Source: Tetradesmus obliquus | Taxonomy: Eukaryota; Chlorophyta; Chlorophyceae; Sphaeropleales; Scenedesmaceae | NCBI GenBank assembly: GCA_030272155.1 | Contig: CP126205.1 | Location: forward strand, 3,460,501 to 3,524,500 | DNA: 64,000 bases | Direction: 5' to 3' | Shown here: positions 47,253 to 59,285 of the stretch, in pieces | Layout of the letters: every line of letters starts with the position of its first letter | Numbering within the stretch: position 1 is the first letter of the stretch | Program-made: the position numbers and the translations under genes | The notes under the pieces: generated by a model | Databases searched by the model: none | What the model was told of the DNA's origin: nothing | The model's input: the letters and a program-made list of their open reading frames with translations, nothing else

Positions 47253-47736
47253 TGAAGCATTCTACTCTCATGTACTGAAAACATCTAACCAGGAATGCTA
47301 TACAGAGCCGGAGAGCGGTGCAGCAAGTGATTGCCTTCCCTGGTGCTGTTGCCGCTGCTGCTGCTGCTGCTGCTGCTGCTGTCACTGGCACGCCCAGCTC
47401 AGCTGCAGGCAAGCTCTCCAGCGCAGCTCACGAACGTAATTCGCCATGCAGAAACAGTAGGTCCAGCTGGTGAAGGGTCCTTGCTGCTCCAGCGTGCCAC
47501 AGAGCTGTTACCGCAAGGGCAGAGCTGTCGAAAGACCGTATGCCCAGCTGCGGCTACTCCAGCGCCTCTATACCATTTCGATGTAACGGATATAGCTTAT
47601 ATAGCTTATATTTTGCGATGAAACGCTTACCTACGGAATTCAGTATCAATCGAAACGGCCTTGTTGACTACGTGTGTGTGTTGCCTATTCAATCGATTCA
47701 TTACTACTATTACTATTACTATTACTATTACTATTT
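47253..47736. other. Orphan segment inside the chimeric LINE insertion
   Basis: About 484 bp matching neither LINE nor satellite. It contains a CTG/CAG run (47345-47380), an AT-rich part with TATAGCTTATATAGCTTATA (about 47591-47610), and a TACTAT-type microsatellite (about 47702-47735). On the LINE sense strand there is a 21-codon ATG frame (starting about 47446) and no convincing gene. It may be the 5' part of another RNA joined by template switching. Confidence 0.6.
47702..47735 (+). repeat. (TACTAT)n microsatellite
   Basis: Runs of TACTAT/TACTAC for about 34 bp at the outer end of the orphan segment, directly before the target-site duplication. Confidence 0.85.
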
Positions 47737-47818
47737 CTAAAATTCCTACTGGTCGCTTTTCTCCCGTACGTTCCGTCACCAAGCATGTGCGGCCTTCACC
47801 TGCCTAGGACCGACATGC

Positions 47819-47851
<33 letters not shown>

Positions 47852-49876
47852 GAAGCAAGAACATGCAAAGGTAAGCGGAGCGGCCTTCGAATTGTCGCTG
47901 CGGTCGAATTTTCGGTCCGGCGCGCGCACCGGCCCATTTTGGAAAGGTGCTTGGTGGACATCGTGAAAGTAAAATTATTGTTATAACTCTTTGTAAAATG
48001 TTGATATCTCAAAATTTAAGCCATACGAAAGTCCTGGCTTTTTTTTTTTTGAAGCAAGAACGTTACTGCTTTCTTTATTTTATTGTTCGAAAGTCCTGGC
48101 TGAAGGATGCGGGTTGGCAAGGGTGCCGGTGCACCGCCACTGGAAAGTCACTGGTCGGCTAAAATTCCTACTGGTCGCTTTTCTCCCGTACGTTCCGTCA
48201 CCAAGCATGTGCGGCCTTCACCTGCCTAGGACCGACATGCAAAGGTAAGCTGAGCGGCCTTCGAATTGTCGCTGCGGTCGAATTTTCGGTCCGGCGCGCG
48301 CACCGGCCCATTTTGGAAAGGTGCTTGGAGGACATCGTGAAAATATAATTATTGTTATAACTCTTTGTAAAATGTTGATTACTCAAAATTCAAGCCATAC
48401 GAAAGTCCTGGCTGAAGGATGCGGGTTGGCAAGGGTGCCGGGGCACCGCCACTGGAAAGTCACTGGTCGGCTAAAAATCCTACTGGTCGCTTTTCTCCCG
48501 TGCGTTCCGTCACCAAGCATGTGCGGCCTTCACCTGCCTAGGACCGACATGCAAAGGTAAGCGGAGCGGCCTTCGAATTGTCGCTGCGGTCGAATTTTCG
48601 GTCCGGCGCGCGCACCGGCCCATTTTGGAAAGGTGCTTGGTGGACATCGTGAAAGTATAATTATTGTTATTACTCTTTGTAAAATGTTGATTACTCAAAA
48701 TTCAAGCCATACGAAAGTCCTGGCTGAAGGATGCGGGTTGGCAAGGGTGCCGGTGCACCGCCACTGGAAAGTCACTGGTCGGCTAAAAATCCTACTGGTC
48801 GCTTTTCTCCCGTACGTTCCGTCACCAAGCATGTGCGGCCTTCACCTGCCTAGGACCGACATGCAAAGGTAAGCGGAGCGGCCTTCGAATTGTCGCTGCG
48901 GTCGAATTTTCGGTCCGGCGCGCGCACCGGCCCATTTTGGACAGGTGCTTGGTGGACATCGTGAAAGTATAATTATTGTTATAACTCTTTGTAAAATGTT
49001 GATTACTCAAAATTCAAGCCATACGAAAGTCCTAGCTTTTTTTTATTGTTCGAAAGTCCTGGCTGAAGGATGCGGGTTGGCAAGGGTGCCGGTGCACCGC
49101 CACTGGAAGGTGCCGGTGCACCGCCACTGGAAAGTCACTGGTCGGCTAAAATTCCTACTGGTCGCTTTTCTCCCGTACGTTCCGTCACCAAGCATGTGCG
49201 GCCTTCACCTGCCTAGGACCGACATGCAAAGGTAAGCGGAGCGGCCTTCAAATTGTCGCTGCGGTCGAATTTTCGGTCCAGTCACGGTCTGTCACACATC
49301 ACAGGACGTCATTGCGCGACTGCGGAACAGGTTGCCTCACTCTCTCAATGGATCTTTTTATGGAGCAAGTGCACAGTTATTTAGGTCAGCCCTTGTAACG
49401 TTCTTGCTTCAAAAAAAAAAAAAAAAAAAAAAAAATTGCGCGACTGCGATTTTTTTTTTTTTTTTTTTTTTGAAGCAAGAACGTTACAAGGGCTGACCTA
49501 AATAACTGTGCACTTGCTCCATAAAACGATCCATTGAGAGAGTGAGGCAACCTGTTCCGCACTCACTCCACAGGTCTCTTGTACCAAGAGACGCTGTCAC
49601 ACGATCATGCAGACAGCCCCTTGCGACTGCGATTTTAGTGGAGTCTGGGCACTCGGTCAGGTCCTGGATGCCTTTCGGGGCTGCTCCGCAAGGGGCTGTC
49701 TGCATGATCGTGTGACAGCGTCTCTTGGTACAAGAGACCTGTGGAGTGAGTGCGGAACAGGTTGCCTCACTCTCTCAATGGATCTTTTTATGGAGCAAGT
49801 GCACAGTTATTTAGGTCAGCCCTTGTAACGTTCTTGCTTCCAAAAAAAAAAAAAAAAAAAAAAAATTGCGCGACTG

Positions 49877-49916
<40 letters not shown>

Positions 49917-52900
49917 TTTGAAGCAAGAACGTTACAAGGGCTAACCAAAATAACTGTGCACTGGCTGAAGGATGCGGGTTGGCAAGGGTGCCGGTGCACC
50001 GCCACAGGAAAGTCACTGGTCGGCTAAAATTCCTACTGGTCGTTTTTCTCCCGTACGTTCCATCACCAAGCATGTGAGGCCTTCAATTGCTTAGGACCGA
50101 CATGCAAAGGTAAGTGGAACGGCCTTCGAATTGTCGCTGCGGTCGAATTTGTGGTCCGGCGCGCGCACCGGCCCATTTTGGAAAGGTGCTTGGTGGACAT
50201 CGCAAGTGCACAGTTATTTAGGTCAACCCTTGTAACGTTCTTGCTTCAAAAAAAAAAAAGTATAATTATTGTTATAACTCTTTGTAAAATGTTGATTTCT
50301 CAAAATTCAAGCCATACGAAAGTCCTGGCTGAAGGATGCGGGATGGCAAGGGTGCCGGTGCACCGCCACTGGAAAGTCACTGGTCGGCTAAAAATCCTAC
50401 TGGTCGCTTTTCTCCCGTGCGTTCCGTCACCAAGCATGTGCGGCCTTCACCTGCCTAGGACCGACATGCAAAGGTAAGCGGAGCGGCCTTCGAATTGTTG
50501 CTGCGGTCGAATTTTCGGTCCGGCGCGCGCACCGGCCCATTTTGGAAAGGTGCTTTTTTTTTTTTTTTTTTTTATTTTGAAGCAAGAACGTTACAAGGGC
50601 GGACCTAAATAACTGTGCACTTGCTCCATAAAAAGATCCATTGAGAGAATGAGGCAACCTGTTCCGCACTCACTCCACAGGTCTCTTGTACCAAGAAAGG
50701 TGCTTGGTGGACATCGTGAAAGTATAAAGATTGTTATAACTCTTTGTAAAATGTTGATTTCTCAAAATTCAAGCCATACGAAAGTCCTGGCTGAAGGATG
50801 CGGGTTGGCAAGGGTGCCGGTGCACCGCCACTGGAAAGTCACTGGTCGGCTAAAATTCCTACTGGTCGCTTTTCTCCCGTACGTTCCGTCACCAAGCATG
50901 TGCGGCCTTCACCTGCCTAGGACCGACATGCAAAGGTAAGCGGAGCGGCCTTCGAATCGTCGCTGCGGTCGAATTTTCGGTCCGGCGCGCGCACCGGCCC
51001 ATTTTGGAAAGGTGCTTTTTTTTTTTTTTTTTTTTTTATTTTGAAGCAAGAACGTTACAAGGGCGGACCTAAATAACTGTGCACTTGCTCCATAAAAAGA
51101 TCCATTGAGAGAATGAGGCAACCTGTTCCGCACTCACTCCACAGGTCTCTTGTACCAAGAAAGGTGCTTGGTGGACATCGTGAAAGTATAAAGATTGTTA
51201 TTACTCTTTGTAAAATGTTGATTTCTCAAAATTCAAGCCATACGAAAGTCCTGGCTGAAGGATGCGGGTTGGCAAGGGTGCCGGTGCACCGCCACTGGAA
51301 AGTCACTGGTCGGCTAAAATTCCTACTGGTCGCTTTTCTCCCGTACGTTCCGTCACCAAGCATGTGCGGCCTTCACCTGCCTAGGACCGACATGCAAAGG
51401 TAAGCGGAGCGGCCTTCGAATTGTCGCTGCGGTCGAATTTTCGGTCCGGCGCGCGCACCGGCCCATTTTGGAAAGGTGCTTGGTGGACATCGTGAAAGTA
51501 AAATTATTGTTATAACTCTTTGTAAAATGTTGATATCTCAAAATTTAAGCCATACGAAAGTCCTGGCTTTTTTTTTTTTGAAGCAAGAACGTTACTGCTT
51601 TCTTTATTTTATTGTTCGAAAGTCCTGGCTGAAGGATGCGGGTTGGCAAGGGTGCCGGTGCACCGCCACTGGAAAGTCACTGGTCGGCTAAAATTCCTAC
51701 TGGTCGCTTTTCTCCCGTACGTTCCGTCACCAAGCATGTGCGGCCTTCACCTGCCTAGGACCGACATGCAAAGGTAAGCTGAGCGGCCTTCGAATTGTCG
51801 CTGCGGTCGAATTTTCGGTCCGGCGCGCGCACCGGCCCATTTTGGAAAGGTGCTTGGAGGACATCGTGAAAATATAATTATTGTTATAACTCTTTGTAAA
51901 ATGTTGATTACTCAAAATTCAAGCCATACGAAAGTCCTGGCTGAAGGATGCGGGTTGGCAAGGGTGCCGGGGCACCGCCACTGGAAAGTCACTGGTCGGC
52001 TAAAAATCCTACTGGTCGCTTTTCTCCCGTGCGTTCCGTCACCAAGCATGTGCGGCCTTCACCTGCCTAGGACCGACATGCAAAGGTAAGCGGAGCGGCC
52101 TTCGAATTGTCGCTGCGGTCGAATTTTCGGTCCGGCGCGCGCACCGGCCCATTTTGGAAAGGTGCTTGGTGGACATCGTGAAAGTATAATTATTGTTATT
52201 ACTCTTTGTAAAATGTTGATTACTCAAAATTCAAGCCATACGAAAGTCCTGGCTGAAGGATGCGGGTTGGCAAGGGTGCCGGTGCACCGCCACTGGAAAG
52301 TCACTGGTCGGCTAAAAATCCTACTGGTCGCTTTTCTCCCGTACGTTCCGTCACCAAGCATGTGCGGCCTTCACCTGCCTAGGACCGACATGCAAAGGTA
52401 AGCGGAGCGGCCTTCGAATTGTCGCTGCGGTCGAATTTTCGGTCCGGCGCGCGCACCGGCCCATTTTGGACAGGTGCTTGGTGGACATCGTGAAAGTATA
52501 ATTATTGTTATAACTCTTTGTAAAATGTTGATTACTCAAAATTCAAGCCATACGAAAGTCCTAGCTTTTTTTTATTGTTCGAAAGTCCTGGCTGAAGGAT
52601 GCGGGTTGGCAAGGGTGCCGGTGCACCGCCACTGGAAGGTGCCGGTGCACCGCCACTGGAAAGTCACTGGTCGGCTAAAATTCCTACTGGTCGCTTTTCT
52701 CCCGTACGTTCCGTCACCAAGCATGTGCGGCCTTCACCTGCCTAGGACCGACATGCAAAGGTAAGCGGAGCGGCCTTCAAATTGTCGCTGCGGTCGAATT
52801 TTCGGTCCAGTCACGGTCTGTCACACATCACAGGACGTCATTGCGCGACTGCGGAACAGGTTGCCTCACTCTCTCAATGGATCTTTTTATGGAGCAAGTG

Positions 52901-53405
52901 CACAGTTATTTAGGTCAGCCCTTGTAACGTTCTTGCTTCAAAAAAAAAAAAAAAAAAAAAAAAAATTGCGCGACTGGGTTTTTTTTTTTTTTTTTTTTTT
53001 GAAGCAAGAACGTTACAAGGGCTGACCTAAATAACTGTGCACTTGCTCCATAAAACGATCCATTGAGAGAGTGAGGCAACCTGTTCCGCACTCACTCCAC
53101 AGGTCTCTTGTACCAAGAGACGCTGTCACACGATCATGCAGACAGCCCCTTGCGACTGCGATTTTAGTGGAGTCTGGGCACTCGGTCAGGTCCTGGATGC
53201 CTTTCGGGGCTGCTCCGCAAGGGGCTGTCTGCATGATCGTGTGACAGCGTCTCTTGGTACAAGAGACCTGTGGAGTGAGTGCGGAACAGGTTGCCTCACT
53301 CTCTCAATGGATCTTTTTATGGAGCAAGTGCACAGTTATTTAGGTCAGCCCTTGTAACGTTCTTGCTTCCAAAAAAAAAAAAAAAAAAAAAAAATTGCGC
53401 GACTG

Positions 53406-53446
<41 letters not shown>

Positions 53447-55923
53447 TTTGAAGCAAGAACGTTACAAGGGCTAACCAAAATAACTGTGCACTGGCTGAAG
53501 GATGCGGGTTGGCAAGGGTGCCGGTGCACCGCCACAGGAAAGTCACTGGTCGGCTAAAATTCCTACTGGTCGTTTTTCTCCCGTACGTTCCATCACCAAG
53601 CATGTGAGGCCTTCAATTGCTTAGGACCGACATGCAAAGGTAAGTGGAACGGCCTTCGAATTGTCGCTGCGGTCGAATTTGTGGTCCGGCGCGCGCACCG
53701 GCCCATTTTGGAAAGGTGCTTGGTGGACATCGCAAGTGCACAGTTATTTAGGTCAACCCTTGTAACGTTCTTGCTTCAAAAAAAAAAAAGTATAATTATT
53801 GTTATAACTCTTTGTAAAATGTTGATTTCTCAAAATTCAAGCCATACGAAAGTCCTGGCTGAAGGATGCGGGATGGCAAGGGTGCCGGTGCACCGCCACT
53901 GGAAAGTCACTGGTCGGCTAAAAATCCTACTGGTCGCTTTTCTCCCGTGCGTTCCGTCACCAAGCATGTGCGGCCTTCACCTGCCTAGGACCGACATGCA
54001 AAGGTAAGCGGAGCGGCCTTCGAATTGTTGCTGCGGTCGAATTTTCGGTCCGGCGCGCGCACCGGCCCATTTTGGAAAGGTGCTTTTTTTTTTTTTTTTT
54101 TTTATTTTGAAGCAAGAACGTTACAAGGGCGGACCTAAATAACTGTGCACTTGCTCCATAAAAAGATCCATTGAGAGAATGAGGCAACCTGTTCCGCACT
54201 CACTCCACAGGTCTCTTGTACCAAGAAAGGTGCTTGGTGGACATCGTGAAAGTATAAAGATTGTTATAACTCTTTGTAAAATGTTGATTTCTCAAAATTC
54301 AAGCCATACGAAAGTCCTGGCTGAAGGATGCGGGTTGGCAAGGGTGCCGGTGCACCGCCACTGGAAAGTCACTGGTCGGCTAAAATTCCTACTGGTCGCT
54401 TTTCTCCCGTACGTTCCGTCACCAAGCATGTGCGGCCTTCACCTGCCTAGGACCGACATGCAAAGGTAAGCGGAGCGGCCTTCGAATTGTCGCTGCGGTC
54501 GAATTTTCGGTCCGGCGCGCGCACCGGCCCATTTTGGAAAGGTGCTTTTTTTTTTTTTTTTTTTTTTATTTTGAAGCAAGAACGTTACAAGGGCGGACCT
54601 AAATAACTGTGCACTTGCTCCATAAAAAGATCCATTGAGAGAATGAGGCAACCTGTTCCGCACTCACTCCACAGGTCTCTTGTACCAAGAAAGGTGCTTG
54701 GTGGACATCGTGAAAGTATAAAGATTGTTATTACTCTTTGTAAAATGTTGATTTCTCAAAATTCAAGCCATACGAAAGTCCTGGCTGAAGGATGCGGGTT
54801 GGCAAGGGTGCCGGTGCACCGCCACTGGAAAGTCACTGGTCGGCTAAAATTCCTACTGGTCGCTTTTCTCCCGTACGTTCCGTCACCAAGCATGTGCGGC
54901 CTTCACCTGCCTAGGACCGACATGCAAAGGTAAGCGGAGCGGCCTTCGAATTGTCGCTGCGGTCGAATTTTCGGTCCGGCGCGCGCACCGGCCCATTTTG
55001 GAAAGGTGCTTGGTGGACATCGTGAAAGTAAAATTATTGTTATAACTCTTTGTAAAATGTTGATATCTCAAAATTTAAGCCATACGAAAGTCCTGGCTTT
55101 TTTTTTTTTGAAGCAAGAACGTTACTGCTTTCTTTATTTTATTGTTCGAAAGTCCTGGCTGAAGGATGCGGGTTGGCAAGGGTGCCGGTGCACCGCCACT
55201 GGAAAGTCACTGGTCGGCTAAAATTCCTACTGGTCGCTTTTCTCCCGTACGTTCCGTCACCAAGCATGTGCGGCCTTCACCTGCCTAGGACCGACATGCA
55301 AAGGTAAGCTGAGCGGCCTTCGAATTGTCGCTGCGGTCGAATTTTCGGTCCGGCGCGCGCACCGGCCCATTTTGGAAAGGTGCTTGGAGGACATCGTGAA
55401 AATATAATTATTGTTATAACTCTTTGTAAAATGTTGATTACTCAAAATTCAAGCCATACGAAAGTCCTGGCTGAAGGATGCGGGTTGGCAAGGGTGCCGG
55501 GGCACCGCCACTGGAAAGTCACTGGTCGGCTAAAAATCCTACTGGTCGCTTTTCTCCCGTGCGTTCCGTCACCAAGCATGTGCGGCCTTCACCTGCCTAG
55601 GACCGACATGCAAAGGTAAGCGGAGCGGCCTTCGAATTGTCGCTGCGGTCGAATTTTCGGTCCGGCGCGCGCACCGGCCCATTTTGGAAAGGTGCTTGGT
55701 GGACATCGTGAAAGTATAATTATTGTTATTACTCTTTGTAAAATGTTGATTACTCAAAATTCAAGCCATACGAAAGTCCTGGCTGAAGGATGCGGGTTGG
55801 CAAGGGTGCCGGTGCACCGCCACTGGAAAGTCACTGGTCGGCTAAAATTCCTACTGGTCGCTTTTCTCCCGTACGTTCCGTCACCAAGCATGTGCGGCCT
55901 TCACCTGCCTAGGACCGACATGC

Positions 55924-55955
<32 letters not shown>

Positions 55956-57390
55956 GAAGCAAGAACATGCAAAGGTAAGCGGAGCGGCCTTCGAATTGTC
56001 GCTGCGGTCGAATTTTCGGTCCGGCGCGCGCACCGGCCCATTTTGGAAAGGTGCTTGGTGGACATCGTGAAAGTAAAATTATTGTTATAACTCTTTGTAA
56101 AATGTTGATATCTCAAAATTTAAGCCATACGAAAGTCCTGGCTTTTTTTTTTTTGAAGCAAGAACGTTACTGCTTTCTTTATTTTATTGTTCGAAAGTCC
56201 TGGCTGAAGGATGCGGGTTGGCAAGGGTGCCGGTGCACCGCCACTGGAAAGTCACTGGTCGGCTAAAATTCCTACTGGTCGCTTTTCTCCCGTACGTTCC
56301 GTCACCAAGCATGTGCGGCCTTCACCTGCCTAGGACCGACATGCAAAGGTAAGCTGAGCGGCCTTCGAATTGTCGCTGCGGTCGAATTTTCGGTCCGGCG
56401 CGCGCACCGGCCCATTTTGGAAAGGTGCTTGGAGGACATCGTGAAAATATAATTATTGTTATAACTCTTTGTAAAATGTTGATTACTCAAAATTCAAGCC
56501 ATACGAAAGTCCTGGCTGAAGGATGCGGGTTGGCAAGGGTGCCGGGGCACCGCCACTGGAAAGTCACTGGTCGGCTAAAAATCCTACTGGTCGCTTTTCT
56601 CCCGTGCGTTCCGTCACCAAGCATGTGCGGCCTTCACCTGCCTAGGACCGACATGCAAAGGTAAGCGGAGCGGCCTTCGAATTGTCGCTGCGGTCGAATT
56701 TTCGGTCCGGCGCGCGCACCGGCCCATTTTGGAAAGGTGCTTGGTGGACATCGTGAAAGTATAATTATTGTTATTACTCTTTGTAAAATGTTGATTACTC
56801 AAAATTCAAGCCATACGAAAGTCCTGGCTGAAGGATGCGGGTTGGCAAGGGTGCCGGTGCACCGCCACTGGAAAGTCACTGGTCGGCTAAAAATCCTACT
56901 GGTCGCTTTTCTCCCGTACGTTCCGTCACCAAGCATGTGCGGCCTTCACCTGCCTAGGACCGACATGCAAAGGTAAGCGGAGCGGCCTTCGAATTGTCGC
57001 TGCGGTCGAATTTTCGGTCCGGCGCGCGCACCGGCCCATTTTGGACAGGTGCTTGGTGGACATCGTGAAAGTATAATTATTGTTATAACTCTTTGTAAAA
57101 TGTTGATTACTCAAAATTCAAGCCATACGAAAGTCCTAGCTTTTTTTTATTGTTCGAAAGTCCTGGCTGAAGGATGCGGGTTGGCAAGGGTGCCGGTGCA
57201 CCGCCACTGGAAGGTGCCGGTGCACCGCCACTGGAAAGTCACTGGTCGGCTAAAATTCCTACTGGTCGCTTTTCTCCCGTACGTTCCGTCACCAAGCATG
57301 TGCGGCCTTCACCTGCCTAGGACCGACATGCAAAGGTAAGCGGAGCGGCCTTCAAATTGTCGCTGCGGTCGAATTTTCGGTCCAGTCACG
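47737..57390 (+). repeat. Satellite block 5 with 3.53-kb higher-order units
   Basis: 312-bp monomers with short LINE tails. Two higher-order copies, about 47.9-51.4 and 51.5-54.9 kb, are offset by 3529-3530 bp, with a third partial copy from 55.0 kb. Shared features include the composite 460-bp units and the head-to-head LINE pair. A minimal LINE tail (GAAGCAAGA, T-run) inserted at 47825-47860 with duplication ACATGCAAAGGT recurs at about 55930-55965. No gene is seen. Confidence 0.9.
50470..51400 (+). repeat. Composite 464-bp repeat (satellite plus LINE tail), tandem pair
   Basis: Two adjacent units in which each 312-bp monomer carries the same LINE tail and 11-bp duplication. Corresponding points are 464 bp apart (for example 50649 and 51113). 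Equivalent pairs are at about 54.0-54.9 kb, and runs at 59.8-60.7 and 61.4-62.3 kb. Confidence 0.85.
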
Positions 57391-57431
57391 GTCTGTCACA
57401 CATCACAGGACGTCATTGCGCGACTGCGGAA

Positions 57432-57513
57432 CAGGTTGCCTCACTCTCTCAATGGATCTTTTTATGGAGCAAGTGCACAGTTATTTAGGTCCGCCCTTGT
57501 AACGTTCTTGCTT

Positions 57514-57548
<35 letters not shown>

Positions 57549-57588
57549 AGGTCAGCCCTTGTAACGTTCTTGCTTCAAAAAAAAAAAA
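57432..57588 (+). mobile_element. Nested short LINE tails
   Basis: Plus-oriented tail in LINE 3' UTR target, interrupted by a second 23-nt tail (CGCCCTTGTAACG... and poly-A, about 57493-57543) with duplication ATTTAGGTC. The outer tail then resumes to its own poly-A at about 57577-57588. Confidence 0.75.
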
Positions 57589-58717
57589 GTTCTCAATCTC
57601 AGAGCCACGGCATCAGCGATGCAGAGGACAGCAGCAGCAACAGCAGCAGCATGGGCAGTCAACGGGGTACAACTGGCGAGCCGGGCAGCTCATCATACGC
57701 TGCTAAGGCTGTGGCGTGTAGGTTTCTGGCAGAGCTGCGGCAGCAAATTCAGAGGGAGTGGGATAGGGTGGAAGTAGATGTTAGGATAGGTTGTGGGATA
57801 CCGTTTGCATGGCTGCAGGGAAGGTCGCCTGAGATCAAACTTGTTGACTTTGAGCAGAAGTGGGGAGCACTGTATAGGATGGGCGCAAATGGGCGCGTCA
57901 AGGTTCGGGCCAGCGCGGCGGGCATGTGAGGGATGGATTGGGCACGGGTCTACGAGGCGTGGTGGTCTGTCTTGACGGTTCGGGCAGGGTGTACAATGCA
58001 TTCGTTGGAGTAGTGGCCGTCGTTCCTCGTTGTGATGTGTTGCAAAATAGTATGGCAAAGGCTAAGTTGATGGCCGGGATACGTTATGTATGCATGTGAG
58101 TGGGTAGCAGAGTACGTTATGTATGCGTGCGTGTGGGTAGCAGAGTACGAGGATGTGTGCAGCATGTGTGGATAAGTTTGTGTGTGTGTGGCTTTGTGTG
58201 CCTGAGGTGGTGTCATTTCCTACAGAATGCCACATATCTCATAGGGGTGTGTTCGGTCAGTAGCAGGATGTGCTTTGCATGAAGTGGAGAGTCTATGAAT
58301 GGTCAGGTGGGGATTGTCTGTGTCGACAATCCGTCACCTATTAATAGGCGTCTTGTGTAGGTGTCGTAATGCTGCCTGTAAAGTGCAGCTTTTAGAGGTG
58401 TGCAAGTCACCATGCAGCGATAGATAACAGTTACACTATGCTGACAGTTTTTGTTTCAAGGGCCAGTCACGGTCTGTCACACATCACAGGACGTCATTGC
58501 GCGACTGTGATTTTAGTGGAGTCTGGGCACTCGGTCAGGTCCTGGATGCCCCTCGGGGCTGCTCCGCAAGGGGCTGTCTGCATGATCGTGTGACAGCGTC
58601 TCTTGGTACAAGAGACCTGTGGAGTGAGTGCGGAACAGGTTGCCTCATTCTCTCAATGGATCTTTTTAAGGAGCAAGTGCACGGTTATTTAGGTCCGCCC
58701 TTGTAACGTTCTTGCTT

Positions 58718-58755
<38 letters not shown>
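57589..58755 (+). mobile_element. 5'-truncated LINE copy, plus orientation
   Basis: Starts inside ORF2 near its end, includes the ORF2 stop (57927-57929) and the full 3' UTR, and ends in poly-A (58719-58755). The right flank repeats ACGTTCTTGCTTC and A's, i.e. it inserted into the poly-A junction of another LINE tail. It shares sub-lineage variants with the 44.8-kb copy (GTTATCTATCGCTGCATGG form). Confidence 0.85.
57590..57929 (+). pseudogene. LINE ORF2 C-terminal fragment
   Basis: About 112 codons matching the end of ORF2, from SQSQSHGISDAEDSS to the terminal ASAAGM. The frame is intact but has no start of its own; it is a truncation product only. Confidence 0.85.
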
Positions 58756-58756
<1 letters not shown>

Positions 58757-59285
58757 GTTCTTGCTTCAAAAAAAAAAAAAAAAAAAAAAATTGCGCGACT
58801 GCGATTTTTTTTTTTTTTTTTTTTGAAGCAAGAACGTTACAAGGGCTGACCTAAATAACTGTGCACTTGCTCCATAAAAAGATCCATTGAGAGAGTGAGG
58901 CAACCTGTTCCGCACTCACTCCACAGGTCTCTTGTACCAAGAGACGCTGTCACACGATCATGCAGACAGCCCCTTGCGACTGCGATTTTAGTGGAGTCTG
59001 GGCACTCGGTCAGGTCCTGGATGCCTTTCGGGGCTGCTCCGCAAGGGGCTGTCTGCATGATCGTGTGACAGCGTCTCTTGGTACAAGAGACCTGTGGAGT
59101 GAGTGCGGAACAGGTTGCCTCACTCTCTCAATGGATCTTTTTATGGAGCAAGTGCACAGTTATTTAGGTCAGCCCTTGTAACGTTCTTGCTTCCAAAAAA
59201 AAAAAAAAAAAAAAAAAATTGCGCGACTGTGATTTTTTTTTGTTTGAAGCAAGAACGTTACAAGGGCTAACCAAAATAACTGTGC
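58756..59285. mobile_element. Head-to-head LINE tails and adjoining short tail
   Basis: Remnant plus tail with poly-A (to about 58790), then the same head-to-head pair described at 32.8-33.2 kb (58806-59217), then a minus-oriented tail (59239-59285) that runs into satellite. Confidence 0.82.

Larger units (their letters stand above)
44828..47736 (-). mobile_element. Chimeric LINE insertion: 5'-truncated LINE plus about 480 bp of unrelated DNA
   Basis: T-run (44828-44864), LINE 3' UTR and the C-terminal third of ORF2 to about 47252, then non-LINE sequence to 47736. A 14-bp duplication CTAAAATTCCTACT at 44814-44827 and 47737-47750 encloses the whole, so the foreign piece arrived in the same insertion event. 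The LINE part is nearly identical to the large copy, apart from a deletion of about 70 bp in the CAG-rich linker. Confidence 0.85.
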
